53,803 nt of DNA from Microcystis viridis FACHB-1342 (GTDB lineage Bacteria; Cyanobacteriota; Cyanobacteriia; Cyanobacteriales; Microcystaceae), in the NCBI RefSeq assembly GCF_014698335.1, contig NZ_JACJSV010000032.1, forward strand, positions 1 through 53,803, given 5' to 3'. The position numbers were made by a program, and so were the translations under genes. The notes under the pieces were generated by a model that was not told the DNA's origin, ran no database searches, and was given only the letters and a program-made list of their open reading frames with translations. Of the stretch, positions 27,287-37,013 are shown piece by piece. Each line of letters opens with the position of its first letter. The stretch's first letter is position 1.

Positions 27287-29524
27287 TCACTGATTACTGT
27301 TGACTAACTCCTGCTTAATTACTCTAGAATTTTGATGAGCAAGGGGTAAAGTAAACCAAAACTGTGAACCAACCCGCGGGGTACTTTTTACTCCAATTCT
27401 CCCAGAGTGAGCCTCGATAATTTGCCGACATTGGTAGGAACCTAAACCAATCCCCGTTAGGTGTTGATTATGAAGATTTCTTACATATAAATGGAAAAGA
27501 TGTTGACATTGTTCCTCATCCATGCCAATACCATTATCGCTTAAAGTGCAGTAGAGCATATCTTGGTCAATACGAGCATCTAAAGCTAATTGAATTGGTG
27601 AAGGATTATGTTTTAAGGCATTATTTAATAATTGTTCAAAAACACTTCTTAGCTGACAAGGATCGGCATCAATAGCGGGTAAGTTATCGGGGAGAAGATT
27701 AATAAAAGTAGCTTGGTATAAATCAAAATCTTTTTGCCAATCTTTCAGCCAAATTTCCACCTGTTCTTTTAAAAATAGAGGTTGACGATGCAAGATTAAA
27801 GGCCGTTCTTCAGCAAAATGATTTTCTGATAAAGCATTAATTAAAGTTAATTGTCGATCGCAACTACGCACCACCTGATCGAGCATTGCTCGCGAGATAG
27901 TTACTTTTTCTGTTTGCCGACACTGGAAATTTTTTAATAACATCACTAATCCCATAATCGAAGTGCGTAGATCGTGGGATACTGCCTGTAAAAAAACCGT
28001 TTTCATTTCGTATAAACGCTGAATTTCCCGGACTTTTTCTCGCAGTTCTAGGGTTCTAGCTGCCACTTCCTGTTCTAAATTATTATTCAAGCTTTGCACC
28101 CTCTGATATAGTTGCGCTTGGCCGATAGCGATACAAACTTGGGTGGCTAACTGTTCTAATAATTTGACCTCGCTTTTTTGCCAATGACGGGGATGGGAAT
28201 ATTGATGGACAACTAAAGCACCTAAATGTTGATTATTAACCGTTAGAGGTAAAACTAAAGAGGATTTAACTTGCAGGTATTCATAATAACCCTTGAGAGT
28301 GGGCAGCGTTTGCACCTTAGCGGTATTATCAGCAATAATTAACTTATCTAAAGAAAATAATTGTCCCAATTCTTCCAGTAATTCTGGTTCGGGAAACCAA
28401 CCCATCAGCGAGGGAATCTCGGGACGACGGGACTCAGCGATTACCTTAGACCAACCCCGCTCTTGACAGTGACCGATATAGACTTGATCGGCATCGAGAA
28501 AATTTCTGATTTCCCCAACAATGGTATTTAAAACTTGATCTATATCTAAAGATTGATGGACTTTTAAAGCAACTTGTGTGACTAAATGTTCCCGTTCTAA
28601 AGTTTCATTTAAAGCTCGATCGATCTGTTGTCTTTCGGTAATCGCCGCCGATAAAAACAGAGAAGTTGACATGACAATGACCAAAAAGATTTGTAAGATC
28701 AGGACACCTCTGGTATGGTCGGGGGCTTGTAGGATAAAAGGACTGATTCCCCCGACCAATCCCATCAAAGCTAAAATAGATACTAAAAAATTGGCTATTA
28801 CCGCTCCCCAGGTCTGAAAACGCATAGCAGCCCAAACCACAAAAGGAAAAGGCAGATATTCGAGGTACTGCACCATACTCCAATCGGGGTTAAGAAAATC
28901 CTGTTGACCACCAAAAACCACGAAAGTCACCACCGTTAGCAAACTCATACAAAGTAATGCCTCGCCAAGGCGTTGGGGTTGCCGGGGTTCCCGCAGGGAG
29001 TGACGATTGAAGCAAAAACGCAACAGCAGCGGCGTGGTCATTAAGATCCCTGTACTATCTCCGAGCCAGATCATGCCCCAAGACTGTCCAAATTGCCGCC
29101 AATCCCAAGTATTTAGCCAACTACGGGCAAAAGTATCGATAGTGGCATTAACTGCCGAGGCCAATAAGGCCGCTAAAAATACCAGTAAGAGAATATCGCG
29201 AATACGCTGTAAAGTGGCGGAAAATCTCAGATAATGTAGGAATTGCGCCCCTAACAGAGCCGATACACTGCTACCGAGCGCCGAAAATAGAGCTATGGGC
29301 CAACTGCCCCCTAAAAAGAAGGTTAGAAGCAAATCTCCGATAAAAACGCCTAAAACTAGCCTTTTTCCCCCTAAAAAAACAGCAGTTAAGCCAATACCAG
29401 CACTCATCCAAATTGGGGCAGGTCGCGACCCTAAATTTAAGCAGAGATAGCCTAGCCAACCAACACCCAGATAAGCTAGGGCAACAAGCACAATTTTAGA
29501 CCGATCTGATGAAATCCGCAGCAT
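27287..29524 (-). CDS. MASE1-GAF sensor histidine kinase
   Basis: A 745-residue membrane sensor kinase. Residues about 1-300 form a MASE1-type domain of roughly eight to ten transmembrane helices. A GAF domain follows (about 315-475), then a coiled coil, the HisKA domain with phospho-acceptor H517 in AVSHDLRTS, and a HATPase domain with the N box (LLNNALKHN), G1 box (DNGIGMD) and G2 box (GIGLGS). It is a hybrid-free orthodox kinase. The response regulator gene starts divergently 350 bp away across a block of heptamer repeats and is the likely partner (inference). The signal is unknown. Confidence 0.93.
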   Translation of the reverse strand: MLRISSDRSKIVLVALAYLGVGWLGYLCLNLGSRPAPIWMSAGIGLTAVFLGGKRLVLGVFIGDLLLTFFLGGSWPIALFSALGSSVSALLGAQFLHYLRFSATLQRIRDILLLVFLAALLASAVNATIDTFARSWLNTWDWRQFGQSWGMIWLGDSTGILMTTPLLLRFCFNRHSLREPRQPQRLGEALLCMSLLTVVTFVVFGGQQDFLNPDWSMVQYLEYLPFPFVVWAAMRFQTWGAVIANFLVSILALMGLVGGISPFILQAPDHTRGVLILQIFLVIVMSTSLFLSAAITERQQIDRALNETLEREHLVTQVALKVHQSLDIDQVLNTIVGEIRNFLDADQVYIGHCQERGWSKVIAESRRPEIPSLMGWFPEPELLEELGQLFSLDKLIIADNTAKVQTLPTLKGYYEYLQVKSSLVLPLTVNNQHLGALVVHQYSHPRHWQKSEVKLLEQLATQVCIAIGQAQLYQRVQSLNNNLEQEVAARTLELREKVREIQRLYEMKTVFLQAVSHDLRTSIMGLVMLLKNFQCRQTEKVTISRAMLDQVVRSCDRQLTLINALSENHFAEERPLILHRQPLFLKEQVEIWLKDWQKDFDLYQATFINLLPDNLPAIDADPCQLRSVFEQLLNNALKHNPSPIQLALDARIDQDMLYCTLSDNGIGMDEEQCQHLFHLYVRNLHNQHLTGIGLGSYQCRQIIEAHSGRIGVKSTPRVGSQFWFTLPLAHQNSRVIKQELVNSNQ

Positions 29525-29526
29525 TT

Positions 29527-29784
29527 TCAGTTATCAGTTATCAGTTATCAGTTATCAGTTATCAGTTATCAGTTATCAGTTATCAGTTATCAGTTATCAG
29601 TTATCAGTTATCAGTTATCAGGTTTAAGTTTTAAGTTTTAAGTTATTAGGTTTAAGTTTTAAGTTATTAGGTTTAAGTTTTCAATTTTCAATAAATTTAG
29701 TATCTTTCACTGGTCACTGGTCACTGGTCACTGGTTACTGGTCACTGGTTACTGGTCACTGGTTACTGAATCACTGAATCACTG
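29527..29784. repeat. Heptanucleotide tandem repeats between kinase and regulator
   Basis: Three blocks of 7-bp units in a row: 13 perfect TTATCAG units (29531-29621), about ten TTTTAAG/TTATTAG/GTTTAAG variants (29622-29690), and eight CACTGGT/TACTGGT units (29708-29763), with a short 8-bp tail. These are short tandemly repeated repetitive sequences typical of some cyanobacteria. The block lies in the shared upstream region of two divergent genes and is probably unstable in length. Confidence 0.95.
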
Positions 29785-29876
29785 TTAATCTCTCTCCAGA
29801 TTGCCTAAACTAGGAGTAGTTCTGCTTCATGCAGATGGGTGAAAACCGTACATTTTCCTTTTAGGACTCAAAGATC

Positions 29877-30509
29877 ATGCGGATTTTAATTGTTGAAGAC
29901 GATCCTTTAATGCAGTTAGGTTTAGAACAAGCGCTCGGTGAACAGCCAGATTTTGAGATCGTCGGTCAAGCTAGTGATGGTCTAGCAGGGGTACAATTAG
30001 CCCTATCCCTACGGCCAGATTTAGTGGTCATGGACATCGGTTTACCCCGTCTCGATGGCATTGCGGCAACTAAACAGATTAAGGAGGGTTTAGCTAATGT
30101 TCATGTGGTCATGCTCACTTCCCACACTCTCCAACAGGAAGTGATCGCAGCTCTGGCCAGTGGCGCTGATGCCTATTGTATCAAGGGAGCGAGTCTCGAT
30201 CGCCTTTTGGCCGCCATTGAAGCAGCTAAGGACGGGGCCACCTATTTAGACCCTCAAATTGCCCGTTTAGTCATGGATAATCTCAAACCGCCGGCAGTGC
30301 AACCTAATCCCAATCTAGCACTTTTATCGGAGCGAGAAATGGAGGTTTTAAAGTTAATTGTTGAGGGCAAAAGTAACGCTGAAATCGCCGAACAACTTTA
30401 TTTAAGCACCAATACGATTAAAACCCATGTGCGGGGAATTATGAATAAATTGGCCGTGGACGACCGAGTACAAGCGGCCGTAATTGCCCTGCGATCTGGT
30501 ATTGTTTAA
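29877..30509 (+). CDS. NarL/FixJ-family response regulator
   Basis: A 210-residue two-domain regulator. The receiver domain has the acidic pair E7-D8-D9, the phospho-acceptor D53 in VVMDIGLP, and the conserved Thr and Lys in MLTSH and YCIKGAS. The C-terminal LuxR-type helix-turn-helix is LSEREMEVLKLIVEGKSN followed by EIAEQLYLSTNTIKTHV. It binds DNA when phosphorylated. The divergent MASE1 kinase gene is the natural candidate partner. Target genes are unknown; neither adjacent operon shows an obvious recognition site. Confidence 0.95.
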   Translation: MRILIVEDDPLMQLGLEQALGEQPDFEIVGQASDGLAGVQLALSLRPDLVVMDIGLPRLDGIAATKQIKEGLANVHVVMLTSHTLQQEVIAALASGADAYCIKGASLDRLLAAIEAAKDGATYLDPQIARLVMDNLKPPAVQPNPNLALLSEREMEVLKLIVEGKSNAEIAEQLYLSTNTIKTHVRGIMNKLAVDDRVQAAVIALRSGIV

Positions 30510-30628
30510 GGGAAAAATGACGATTTACCCACAGGAATATTCTACCTCAATTGCTACTGCTACAATTGCTCAAAAAATCCCTTCAATGATTTATAATAAG
30601 TTGTTGACCTATCTCTGTTGGACTAACC

Positions 30629-31381
30629 ATGACTATCGCTGAAAGCTTACCCCTAGTGGAGTCCCATGTAAACCCTGAGATAATCTTCCCAGAAGGCGAA
30701 TTTTGGAGTGATGAACCACCCTTGGAAAGTAACCTACATCTACAACAAATTATTTTATTAATTCAGTGTTTAGAATGGTGGTGGCGCGAGCGAGAAGATT
30801 ATTTTGCCGCCGGCAATTTAACCATTTATTACAGTCCCAACCAGAAAAAGTCAGAATTCTTCCGTGGTCCAGATTTTTTCGTCGTTTTGGGGACAAATCC
30901 CAACCCCAACCGCAGAAGTTGGGTAATTTGGCGAGAAGAGGGCAAATATCCCAATTTAATTATCGAAATTCTCTCCGATAGTACCGCCAAAGTTGACCGA
31001 GAGGAGAAAAAACAAATTTATCAGGATATATTTCGCACTCCCGATTATTTTTGGTTTGACCCAGAAAGCTTAGAATTTCAGGGATTTACCCTAATTAGCG
31101 GTCAATATCAACCGATTACCCCCAATCCCCAGGGATGGCTCTGGAGTCAACAATTAGGCTTATATTTGGGTTTATCTGCCAATAAATTGCGCTATTTTAC
31201 CTCCAAAGGCGAATTAGTACCCACTCCCGCAGAAGCGGCACAACAGGCAGAAAATCGGGCTGTAGAGGCAGAAAATCGGGTTTTAGAGGCAGAAAACCAA
31301 GTCGAGCAAGAAAAGCAAAAAGCGGCGAAATTAGCGGCTAAACTGCGGGAATTGGGCATAGATGCCGAGGAAAATCTCTAA
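30629..31381 (+). CDS. Uma2-family protein with C-terminal coiled coil
   Basis: A 250-residue Uma2 (DUF820) protein. Active-site residues of the PD-(D/E)XK fold are present: RGPDFFVV, LIIEILSDST and a following Lys in EEKKQIYQDI. The last 50 residues are a repetitive Ala/Glu coiled coil (AENRAVEAENRVLEAEN), a frequent add-on in cyanobacterial Uma2 proteins that probably mediates oligomerisation. It stands alone, away from the Uma2 gene in the cmr operon, and belongs to a different subgroup. Function is unknown. Confidence 0.9.
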   Translation: MTIAESLPLVESHVNPEIIFPEGEFWSDEPPLESNLHLQQIILLIQCLEWWWREREDYFAAGNLTIYYSPNQKKSEFFRGPDFFVVLGTNPNPNRRSWVIWREEGKYPNLIIEILSDSTAKVDREEKKQIYQDIFRTPDYFWFDPESLEFQGFTLISGQYQPITPNPQGWLWSQQLGLYLGLSANKLRYFTSKGELVPTPAEAAQQAENRAVEAENRVLEAENQVEQEKQKAAKLAAKLRELGIDAEENL

Positions 31382-31451
31382 TCTTCTTTTTTGATTAGAT
31401 GACACTGTTTTCCGTCAGCGGTGAGGGGATTTGGTGTCATCTAGAGGCCCC

Positions 31452-31558
31452 ATACTAAATCCGGTTATTAAAAACTGATTATTTATTCTCCCCTTTGCCT
31501 TTTGCCTCTTGCCTTTTGACTGTCTTGATATGTAGCCTATACTCAACGGATTTAGTAT
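31452..31558. repeat. Small inverted-repeat element, 107 bp
   Basis: Perfect 12-bp terminal inverted repeats ATACTAAATCCG (31452-31463) and CGGATTTAGTAT (31547-31558) flank a stretch rich in TTTTGCCTCTTGCC repeats. MITE-like; no coding capacity. Confidence 0.7.
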
Positions 31559-31567
31559 CATAGTTGA

Positions 31568-32632
31568 CTAATCGCAGAAAGCTCCGCGCAAGCGTAAATT
31601 TTCCCGCAATTCCTCAGTCATCCCCACGTTATCGGCAAACTTTGCCCCCTGCACTTTTGCCCCGCTAAAATTCGCTTGAGTGATGTTGACTTCAACCAAA
31701 TTAGCTCCTTCTAAATTGGAGCCAATTAAATTAGCTAAAGCCAAACTAGAACGGTAAAAATCAGCATAACTTAAATCGGCATTAGCTAATAAGGCTCCGC
31801 TTAAATCCGCTCCCTTAAAACTAGCATGACTGCCATTAATTTCGCTTAAATCAGCATCGGTTAAATTAGCCCCCCGCAGATTAGCTTGATAGAGATTAGC
31901 CATGCCTAAAGATATGCCACTTAATTCCGCTGCTAGGAGATTTGCCCCGGTAAAATCCGTTAGGGGATTGAGTTCAGCTAATTGGGCTAATTTCAGAAAA
32001 TCATCACTAACAGCAGCATAAATTCCCTCGATTTGTGTCTGCAATTTCTCTAAATTTTCTGATGCTGCCGGTTGCGGTTCAACTAGAACATTATCTAATT
32101 CCACCTGCGATGAACCCAAAGAAATACGACTTAAAAAAGCATCAAATTGATTTTCCATTAGGAAAAATGCTAACTTTCGCTCTAAAATACTATGTTTATT
32201 GGGACTTAGATCGTGTTTCCATAATCCCGATGTTTCCGTGATACAGATATCCGCAGCTGTCAGCGAAAATTGCACCGTCAGATGATAAGGTTCTTCCTCC
32301 ACACTGACGGTTCCTAGGTTAATCCTTTCGAGCGCTCCTGTAAATATTGACTGAGGACTTTTGAAAGATAACCGCCATTGATGATTATTAATACGATTTA
32401 TGTATAACTCTTGACTAGAAAGAGGATTTGGTGTTAGGTGACAATTAACTAAAAGAAAATCTAATTTTCCTCCTTTTAGTCCCCATTTGATTTCCCCGCC
32501 AAGGAGAGATTGAATTTGAGCTTGTAGGTGTAAAGTTAAATATAAATCAAATTTTTGCGAGTCGGTGGCTACTGGTTCTAGGGTTAACGATACACTATCG
32601 GGGTAGCGATCAAAGGAAGCTAAAAGACGCAT
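31568..32632 (-). CDS. Pentapeptide-repeat protein
   Basis: A 354-residue protein. The N-terminal 220 residues are beta-rich without a recognised motif. From about residue 225 to 340 it has roughly twenty pentapeptide repeats of the A(D/N)LXX type (TDFTGANLLAAELSG, then ANLYQANLRGANLTDADLSE), which build a right-handed quadrilateral beta-helix. Such proteins are very common in cyanobacteria and mostly of unknown function. No signal peptide is seen, so it is probably cytoplasmic. Monocistronic. Confidence 0.88.
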   Translation of the reverse strand: MRLLASFDRYPDSVSLTLEPVATDSQKFDLYLTLHLQAQIQSLLGGEIKWGLKGGKLDFLLVNCHLTPNPLSSQELYINRINNHQWRLSFKSPQSIFTGALERINLGTVSVEEEPYHLTVQFSLTAADICITETSGLWKHDLSPNKHSILERKLAFFLMENQFDAFLSRISLGSSQVELDNVLVEPQPAASENLEKLQTQIEGIYAAVSDDFLKLAQLAELNPLTDFTGANLLAAELSGISLGMANLYQANLRGANLTDADLSEINGSHASFKGADLSGALLANADLSYADFYRSSLALANLIGSNLEGANLVEVNITQANFSGAKVQGAKFADNVGMTEELRENLRLRGAFCD

Positions 32633-32795
32633 AATCTAAAAAAGAAAAGTCAAAATAAACAGTAAAAAAGTGGTGTTTCTCTGGCCCCAAAGCCGAGAAC
32701 TCACCCCTATTTAAAACAATAGCTGATTTTCTCGATCCTCGATGAACATTTCTTCAGCGATCGCTGAAGGATTGCCCCCGAAAATCAAGATTAAA

Positions 32796-33689
32796 TTAGT
32801 TGACTTTCTCTTTTTTGCCGATATTGCCGTCCGCATTAAAAAACATCGGTAAAAAGCGTTCCATAAACATTTGTGGATCACGATTCCAGGCTTTTTGAGC
32901 CGCTTCTACCCGGAATAATTGCAATTTCGGGTCGAGAAGGGTTTGGGGTAAACGTTCCATCAGATATTGAGGACGTTCCCAGAGTGGCATAGTGGCGGCG
33001 ATTTCCATTAAATGACCGAAGCGGCGCAATTCTGCCCCCAGGGTGATATCCATCCCCGATTCATAGGCGGCCTGTTCGATCGCTGAGTATTTGGCCTTAG
33101 CTTTTTCGACTTTTTGCCGATGTTCGGGGCTTTTTTGAGCAATTTTGGCTAACCAACGATTACCCCAACGCACATGGCCCGCTTCTTCGGGAAAGATTTT
33201 GGCGATCGTTTCCTGAATTTTCAGATTTTCCGGGGTTTGTTCCCCTGCTTTGAGGGCATAAATATGGGCGGCAAAGTATTCGCATCCCCGTTTTTCCGTG
33301 ACGTTAATTGCCGCTAGGGCCGCAATCAGTCCATCTTCCCTTTGTTCTTCGCCTTGGAATTGATCTTGATCGAGAAGACGTTCAAATTCGTCGATATAGG
33401 ACAACCCCGGCGGTTTCCCCACATCGGCCCCCAATTCGATTAATAAATCGGTTAACCAGTAGGCATGGCGGGCCTCATCGGCGACGTGACGGGAAAGCTC
33501 CTGGATCAGTTCTTTTGGTTGTCCGTCTAGGGTTTCGATCAGTTCGGTCAGGTCTTTACAGCTACGTTGTTCGTTGTAGCGGTAGCGGTTGAGGGTGACA
33601 AGATGAATTTCGCGATCGCTAATGACACGCTTCATGATGTCGCGAGCGCTCATCGTCTTCTTGAATTTACGAGGGTAAGCAACGGTCAT
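32796..33689 (-). CDS. Ferritin-like di-iron protein
   Basis: A 297-residue protein starting MTVAYPRKFKKTM at 33689. The open frame runs 51 codons further to 33842, but that part lies in repeat family C and is not protein coding. Helical segments carry two metal-binding patterns of the ferritin-like superfamily: DEARHAYW and EEAGHVRWG, with additional glutamates (VISDREIHL and NVTEKRGCEYF) completing a di-iron four-helix bundle. The protein is conserved in cyanobacteria but its reaction is not known to me. An oxidase, hydroxylase or iron-handling role is possible. Confidence 0.8.
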   Translation of the reverse strand: MTVAYPRKFKKTMSARDIMKRVISDREIHLVTLNRYRYNEQRSCKDLTELIETLDGQPKELIQELSRHVADEARHAYWLTDLLIELGADVGKPPGLSYIDEFERLLDQDQFQGEEQREDGLIAALAAINVTEKRGCEYFAAHIYALKAGEQTPENLKIQETIAKIFPEEAGHVRWGNRWLAKIAQKSPEHRQKVEKAKAKYSAIEQAAYESGMDITLGAELRRFGHLMEIAATMPLWERPQYLMERLPQTLLDPKLQLFRVEAAQKAWNRDPQMFMERFLPMFFNADGNIGKKEKVN

Positions 33690-33734
33690 GATTTTGTATC
33701 GTTTTGTAAACGGCTTTCCGTATTCTAACGGAGT

Positions 33735-33895
33735 TTTTTGGCTCTCTTGGATTTGGTGGGTAAAATGTATTCTAAAATACATTCCTTCTAGAGAGGGGGT
33801 GGAACGAACCACAAAGACACAAAGGACACAAAGATCGATCAATCATATAGTAAGTTAAACTTATCACACACAACCTAGAAGAGCCGTTTTTTCCC
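33735..33895 (-). repeat. Family C repeat, copy 2
   Basis: Inverted copy of the repeat at 13843-14010, sharing the CACAAAGACACAAAGGACAC and GGAACGAACC blocks and lacking the palindromic insert of copy 1. It overlaps the region upstream of the ferritin-like gene and creates a false N-terminal extension of that frame. Confidence 0.8.
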
Positions 33896-34100
33896 GATCT
33901 GGCAAGGGATTGGCAAGTGGCCAGCTTTTTTCAGTGATCAGTGAAAGATAAGCTGCCCGCGCATTTAAATTGCTTGTGGAGATGAGATACTCTTTACTGT
34001 TGGCTCTTGCAAGAGTCAAGAGATTGGGGGAAGATTCGGCTAATCTAAGAATAAGCGGTTAAAATGCGTCTTAGCTTATCAAGGAAAACTAGAATTGTCT

Positions 34101-34436
34101 ATGAACACATTCACTCCCCATCAAATTGTTAGTTTATTCTGCAAAAATCGAACTTTATACGGAGAAGTAATTCAGGTGATCGAAAGTCGTTCGGCTCTTT
34201 GGGTGCGTCCTCTCTGGTTAATTATAGCCGATAATTTTGAGACCATTGATGTGCGGGAATGTTCCGATTTAATTCTACCTATCAACTTATTTAACCCCGC
34301 CTTAGATACGGAAGTTTTACCCCTATTTTCTCAAGCAATTAAAGATAATTATATCGCCAATATTTCCTATCCTCTCCAGGACTTTGTGCAGAAAGTTTGT
34401 CAAAGTTATCCCGAATATTTTCAGAAAAATCTATGA
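34101..34436 (+). CDS. Small cyanobacterial protein of unknown function
   Basis: A 111-residue protein starting ATG at 34101 (a TTG two codons earlier is less likely; AAGGAA lies upstream). It reads MNTFTPHQIVSLFCKNRTLY with a compact alpha/beta composition, no membrane segment and no known motif. Its stop codon overlaps the start of the class II aldolase-like gene (ATGA), so the two are translationally coupled and may act together. I do not recognise the family beyond it appearing cyanobacterial. Confidence 0.7.
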   Translation: MNTFTPHQIVSLFCKNRTLYGEVIQVIESRSALWVRPLWLIIADNFETIDVRECSDLILPINLFNPALDTEVLPLFSQAIKDNYIANISYPLQDFVQKVCQSYPEYFQKNL

Positions 34437-35044
34437 TTGACGAAGGCTACGTTAAATACAATTGTACTTGGATTCCTGACCGTCCCTTAATAAGCTCAGA
34501 GATTGCAGAATTAAATTATTGGCGCAATCGCCTCTATCGACTGGGATTAATCGGTCAATACGATAACGGAATCGGTTTTGGGAATGTGAGTCAACGAGGA
34601 AAAATAGACAAAGAAATCATTATTTCTGGCACTAACACCGGGGGAATCCCAGTATTAAATGAATCCCATTACACCACGGTTATAGACTACGATTGGCAAG
34701 AAAATCGTGTCACTTGTTGGGGGACAATCGCCGCTTCTTCAGAAACTCTCACCCATGCAGCGATTTATGAAGCGAATCCCCAGATTAATGGGGTGATTCA
34801 TATTCACCATCGCCCCCTGTGGCAAAATTTAATGTATCGAGTGCCGACCACTCAAGAAAATATCGCCTATGGAACCCCAGAAATGGCCGCAGAAATTATC
34901 CGTTTATGTCAAGAAGAGCGTCTAGAGGAGCAACAAATTTTAGTGATGAGTGGTCACGAAGAAGGAATTATCGCCTTTGGGCAAGATTTAGCAAAAGCGG
35001 GCAATTTACTATTATCCTATTACCAGCAATCTCAATCATCTTGA
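34433..35044 (+). CDS. Class II aldolase/adducin-family protein
   Basis: A 203-residue protein from the ATG at 34433 (the frame extends upstream to 34397 within the previous gene). It shows the class II aldolase fold: GFGNVSQRG, SGTNTGGIP, an acidic residue-rich HAAIYEANPQINGVIHIHH segment with the metal-binding H-x-H-H, and a third His in VMSGHEEG. Family members bind Zn and cleave or isomerise sugar phosphates such as fuculose- or ribulose-phosphate, or act in methionine salvage. The substrate here is not determinable. It overlaps the upstream 111-aa gene by four bases. Confidence 0.85.
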   Translation: MIDEGYVKYNCTWIPDRPLISSEIAELNYWRNRLYRLGLIGQYDNGIGFGNVSQRGKIDKEIIISGTNTGGIPVLNESHYTTVIDYDWQENRVTCWGTIAASSETLTHAAIYEANPQINGVIHIHHRPLWQNLMYRVPTTQENIAYGTPEMAAEIIRLCQEERLEEQQILVMSGHEEGIIAFGQDLAKAGNLLLSYYQQSQSS

Positions 35045-35150
35045 AAGTGACCTCCTTTCCAACTCACCACCAGGGAGACAAAAGCGGTTTTGATTTAGTC
35101 GTTTTCATGTTAACTTATTCTGTAGATTTTCGTCTTTGAGGAATGCCATC

Positions 35151-35354
35151 GTGATCGACATCTTCCATCATCTATCCGTCTCGATCGACTTTTCGCCCCT
35201 TACCAATGTCTTGATGACTATTTCCGAGCAAGACGTGGATATCATCGGCAATGTTCAGAAATCCTTCTCAAATTTCGTCAAAACTGGGCAAGCATGGGCC
35301 CTATTAATCGGTTTCATTGCCGGTTATATGTTTCGAGGTTTTACTTCTTATTAG
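35151..35354 (+). CDS. Small single-pass membrane protein
   Basis: About 67 residues if it starts at the GTG at 35151, which has GAGG about 10 nt upstream; the frame also opens at a TTG at 35136. A polar N-terminal part is followed by one hydrophobic segment near the C-terminus (AWALLIGFIAGYMFRGF). No similarity recognised. It lies between the aldolase-like gene and argH. Size and the single membrane segment suggest a small accessory membrane protein; this could also be a chance frame. Confidence 0.5.
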   Translation: MIDIFHHLSVSIDFSPLTNVLMTISEQDVDIIGNVQKSFSNFVKTGQAWALLIGFIAGYMFRGFTSY

Positions 35355-35523
35355 CTTTTCGCCTATGGGCATTCAGCCAGAGCGAGCAATTCTTGCTATT
35401 CTTATGTTTGTAGGGTTGGAGATTTTTCTAACCTGAAGCGGTAATGCTATCAGCACCGGATTATTCCCCAAAATTGTCCAGCATATTTTGGTTAACTTTA
35501 TCCACAATCATCTAACGAAAACA

Positions 35524-36912
35524 GTGACAGCAAAGAAAACTTGGAGCGATCGCTTTGAAGGTAGTCTCCATCCTACGATCGTAGAATTTAACGCCAGTAT
35601 TGGCTTTGATATCGAATTAATCGAGTATGATCTCACCGGATCGATCGCTCACGCTAAAATGCTCGCCTATACGGGTATTATCAGCCCCGAAGAAGCTGAT
35701 AGTCTCGTCTCTGGATTGGAACAAATTCGTCAAGAATACCGCACCGGCAATTTTAACCCCGGCATCGATCAAGAGGACGTGCATTTTGCCGTGGAACGTC
35801 GTTTAACCGAGATTGTGGGAGATGTGGGCAAAAAACTGCACACGGCCCGTTCGCGGAACGATCAGGTAGGAACGGATATACGTCTGTATCTTAGACAACA
35901 AATTGATGATATTAGGCAAGAAATTCGCAATTTTCAGCAAGCTTTAGTCAATCACGCTGAAAACCATCTGGAAACCCTGATCCCCGGTTACACCCACCTG
36001 CAGCGCGCTCAACCGATTAGTTTAGCCCATCATCTCCTCGCTTATTTTCAAATGGCCGAACGGGATCACCAAAGATTAGGGCAAATTCGCGCCAGGACTA
36101 ATATTTCGCCCCTAGGATGTGGCGCTTTAGCGGGGACGACTTTTCCGATTGATCGTCATTACAGTGCCAATTTACTCGATTTTGAGCAGGTGTATAACAA
36201 TAGTCTCGATGGAGTCAGCGATCGAGATTTTGCTATTGAATTTATGACGGCCGCTAGTCTGATTATGGTCCACCTGAGCCGTTTGAGCGAAGAAATGATT
36301 CTCTGGTCTTCCCAAGAATTTAGTTTTATCACTCTCACCGATAGTTGTGCCACGGGATCTAGCATTATGCCCCAGAAAAAAAACCCCGACGTTCCCGAAT
36401 TGGTGCGCGGCAAAACAGGGCGGGTTTTTGGGCATTTACAAGCGTTATTGACCTTAATGAAGGGTTTACCCCTGGCATATAACAAAGACTTGCAGGAGGA
36501 CAAGGAGGCGTTATTTGATGGCGTTAAAACCGTGCGGATTTGTTTGCAAGCGATGACGGTACTTTTAGCCACCGGGATTCAATTTAAAACCGACCGATTA
36601 GCTAACGCGGTGGCGGAAGATTTTTCTAATGCGACGGATGTGGCGGATTATTTAGCCAGTAAGGGGATTCCCTTCCGAGAAGCTTATAATTTAGTCGGGA
36701 AAGTCGTTAAAAGCAGTTTGGCAGCGGGTAAGTTATTGAAAGATTTAACCCTGACGGAATGGCAAGAATTACATCCGGCTTTTGAGGCCGATATCTACGA
36801 CGCGATCGCTCCTCGTCAGGTGGTAGCGGCCCGTAATAGCTATGGTGGCACAGGTTTTGAACAAGTGCGATCGGCTTTAATTCAAGCTAAAGCCATTCTC
36901 GATCATGATTGA
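35524..36912 (+). CDS. argH: Argininosuccinate lyase
   Basis: A 462-residue ArgH starting at the GTG at 35524 ([13 protein letters not shown]); the frame extends to a TTG at 35488 that adds residues not typical of the family. It splits argininosuccinate into arginine and fumarate, the last step of arginine synthesis. The fumarase/aspartase-superfamily signature [12 protein letters not shown] is present, with [12 protein letters not shown] and [10 protein letters not shown] contributing active-site residues. Cytoplasmic homotetramer in the known family. It is not in an operon with other arginine genes here. Confidence 0.96.
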   Translation: MTAKKTWSDRFEGSLHPTIVEFNASIGFDIELIEYDLTGSIAHAKMLAYTGIISPEEADSLVSGLEQIRQEYRTGNFNPGIDQEDVHFAVERRLTEIVGDVGKKLHTARSRNDQVGTDIRLYLRQQIDDIRQEIRNFQQALVNHAENHLETLIPGYTHLQRAQPISLAHHLLAYFQMAERDHQRLGQIRARTNISPLGCGALAGTTFPIDRHYSANLLDFEQVYNNSLDGVSDRDFAIEFMTAASLIMVHLSRLSEEMILWSSQEFSFITLTDSCATGSSIMPQKKNPDVPELVRGKTGRVFGHLQALLTLMKGLPLAYNKDLQEDKEALFDGVKTVRICLQAMTVLLATGIQFKTDRLANAVAEDFSNATDVADYLASKGIPFREAYNLVGKVVKSSLAAGKLLKDLTLTEWQELHPAFEADIYDAIAPRQVVAARNSYGGTGFEQVRSALIQAKAILDHD

Positions 36913-36918
36913 TATTGT

Positions 36919-37010
36919 TAGGGGTTTTGGGGTTTTGGGGTTTTGGGATATTAGTTAAAATTTCCCTATCTCCCTATCTTCCTATCTTCCTATCTTCCTA
37001 TCTCCTAATT
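36919..37010. repeat. Octanucleotide tandem repeats between argH and the Nudix gene
   Basis: Three GGGGTTTT units (about 36920-36947) and several CTTCCTAT-type units (about 36963-37006) fill the gap. Both have an 8-bp period. An open frame that runs through them into the Nudix gene gives a false hydrophobic N-terminus. Confidence 0.85.
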
Positions 37011-37013
37011 CCT

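Noticed and set aside
33690-33842. N-terminal extension of the ferritin-like protein
   Set aside because: The extra 51 codons lie in repeat family C, which also occurs without the gene; the ATG at 33689 gives the natural family start.
36909-37013. Hydrophobic N-terminal extension of the Nudix protein
   Set aside because: It is translated from 8-bp tandem repeats; the ATG at 37014 gives a normal-length Nudix hydrolase.
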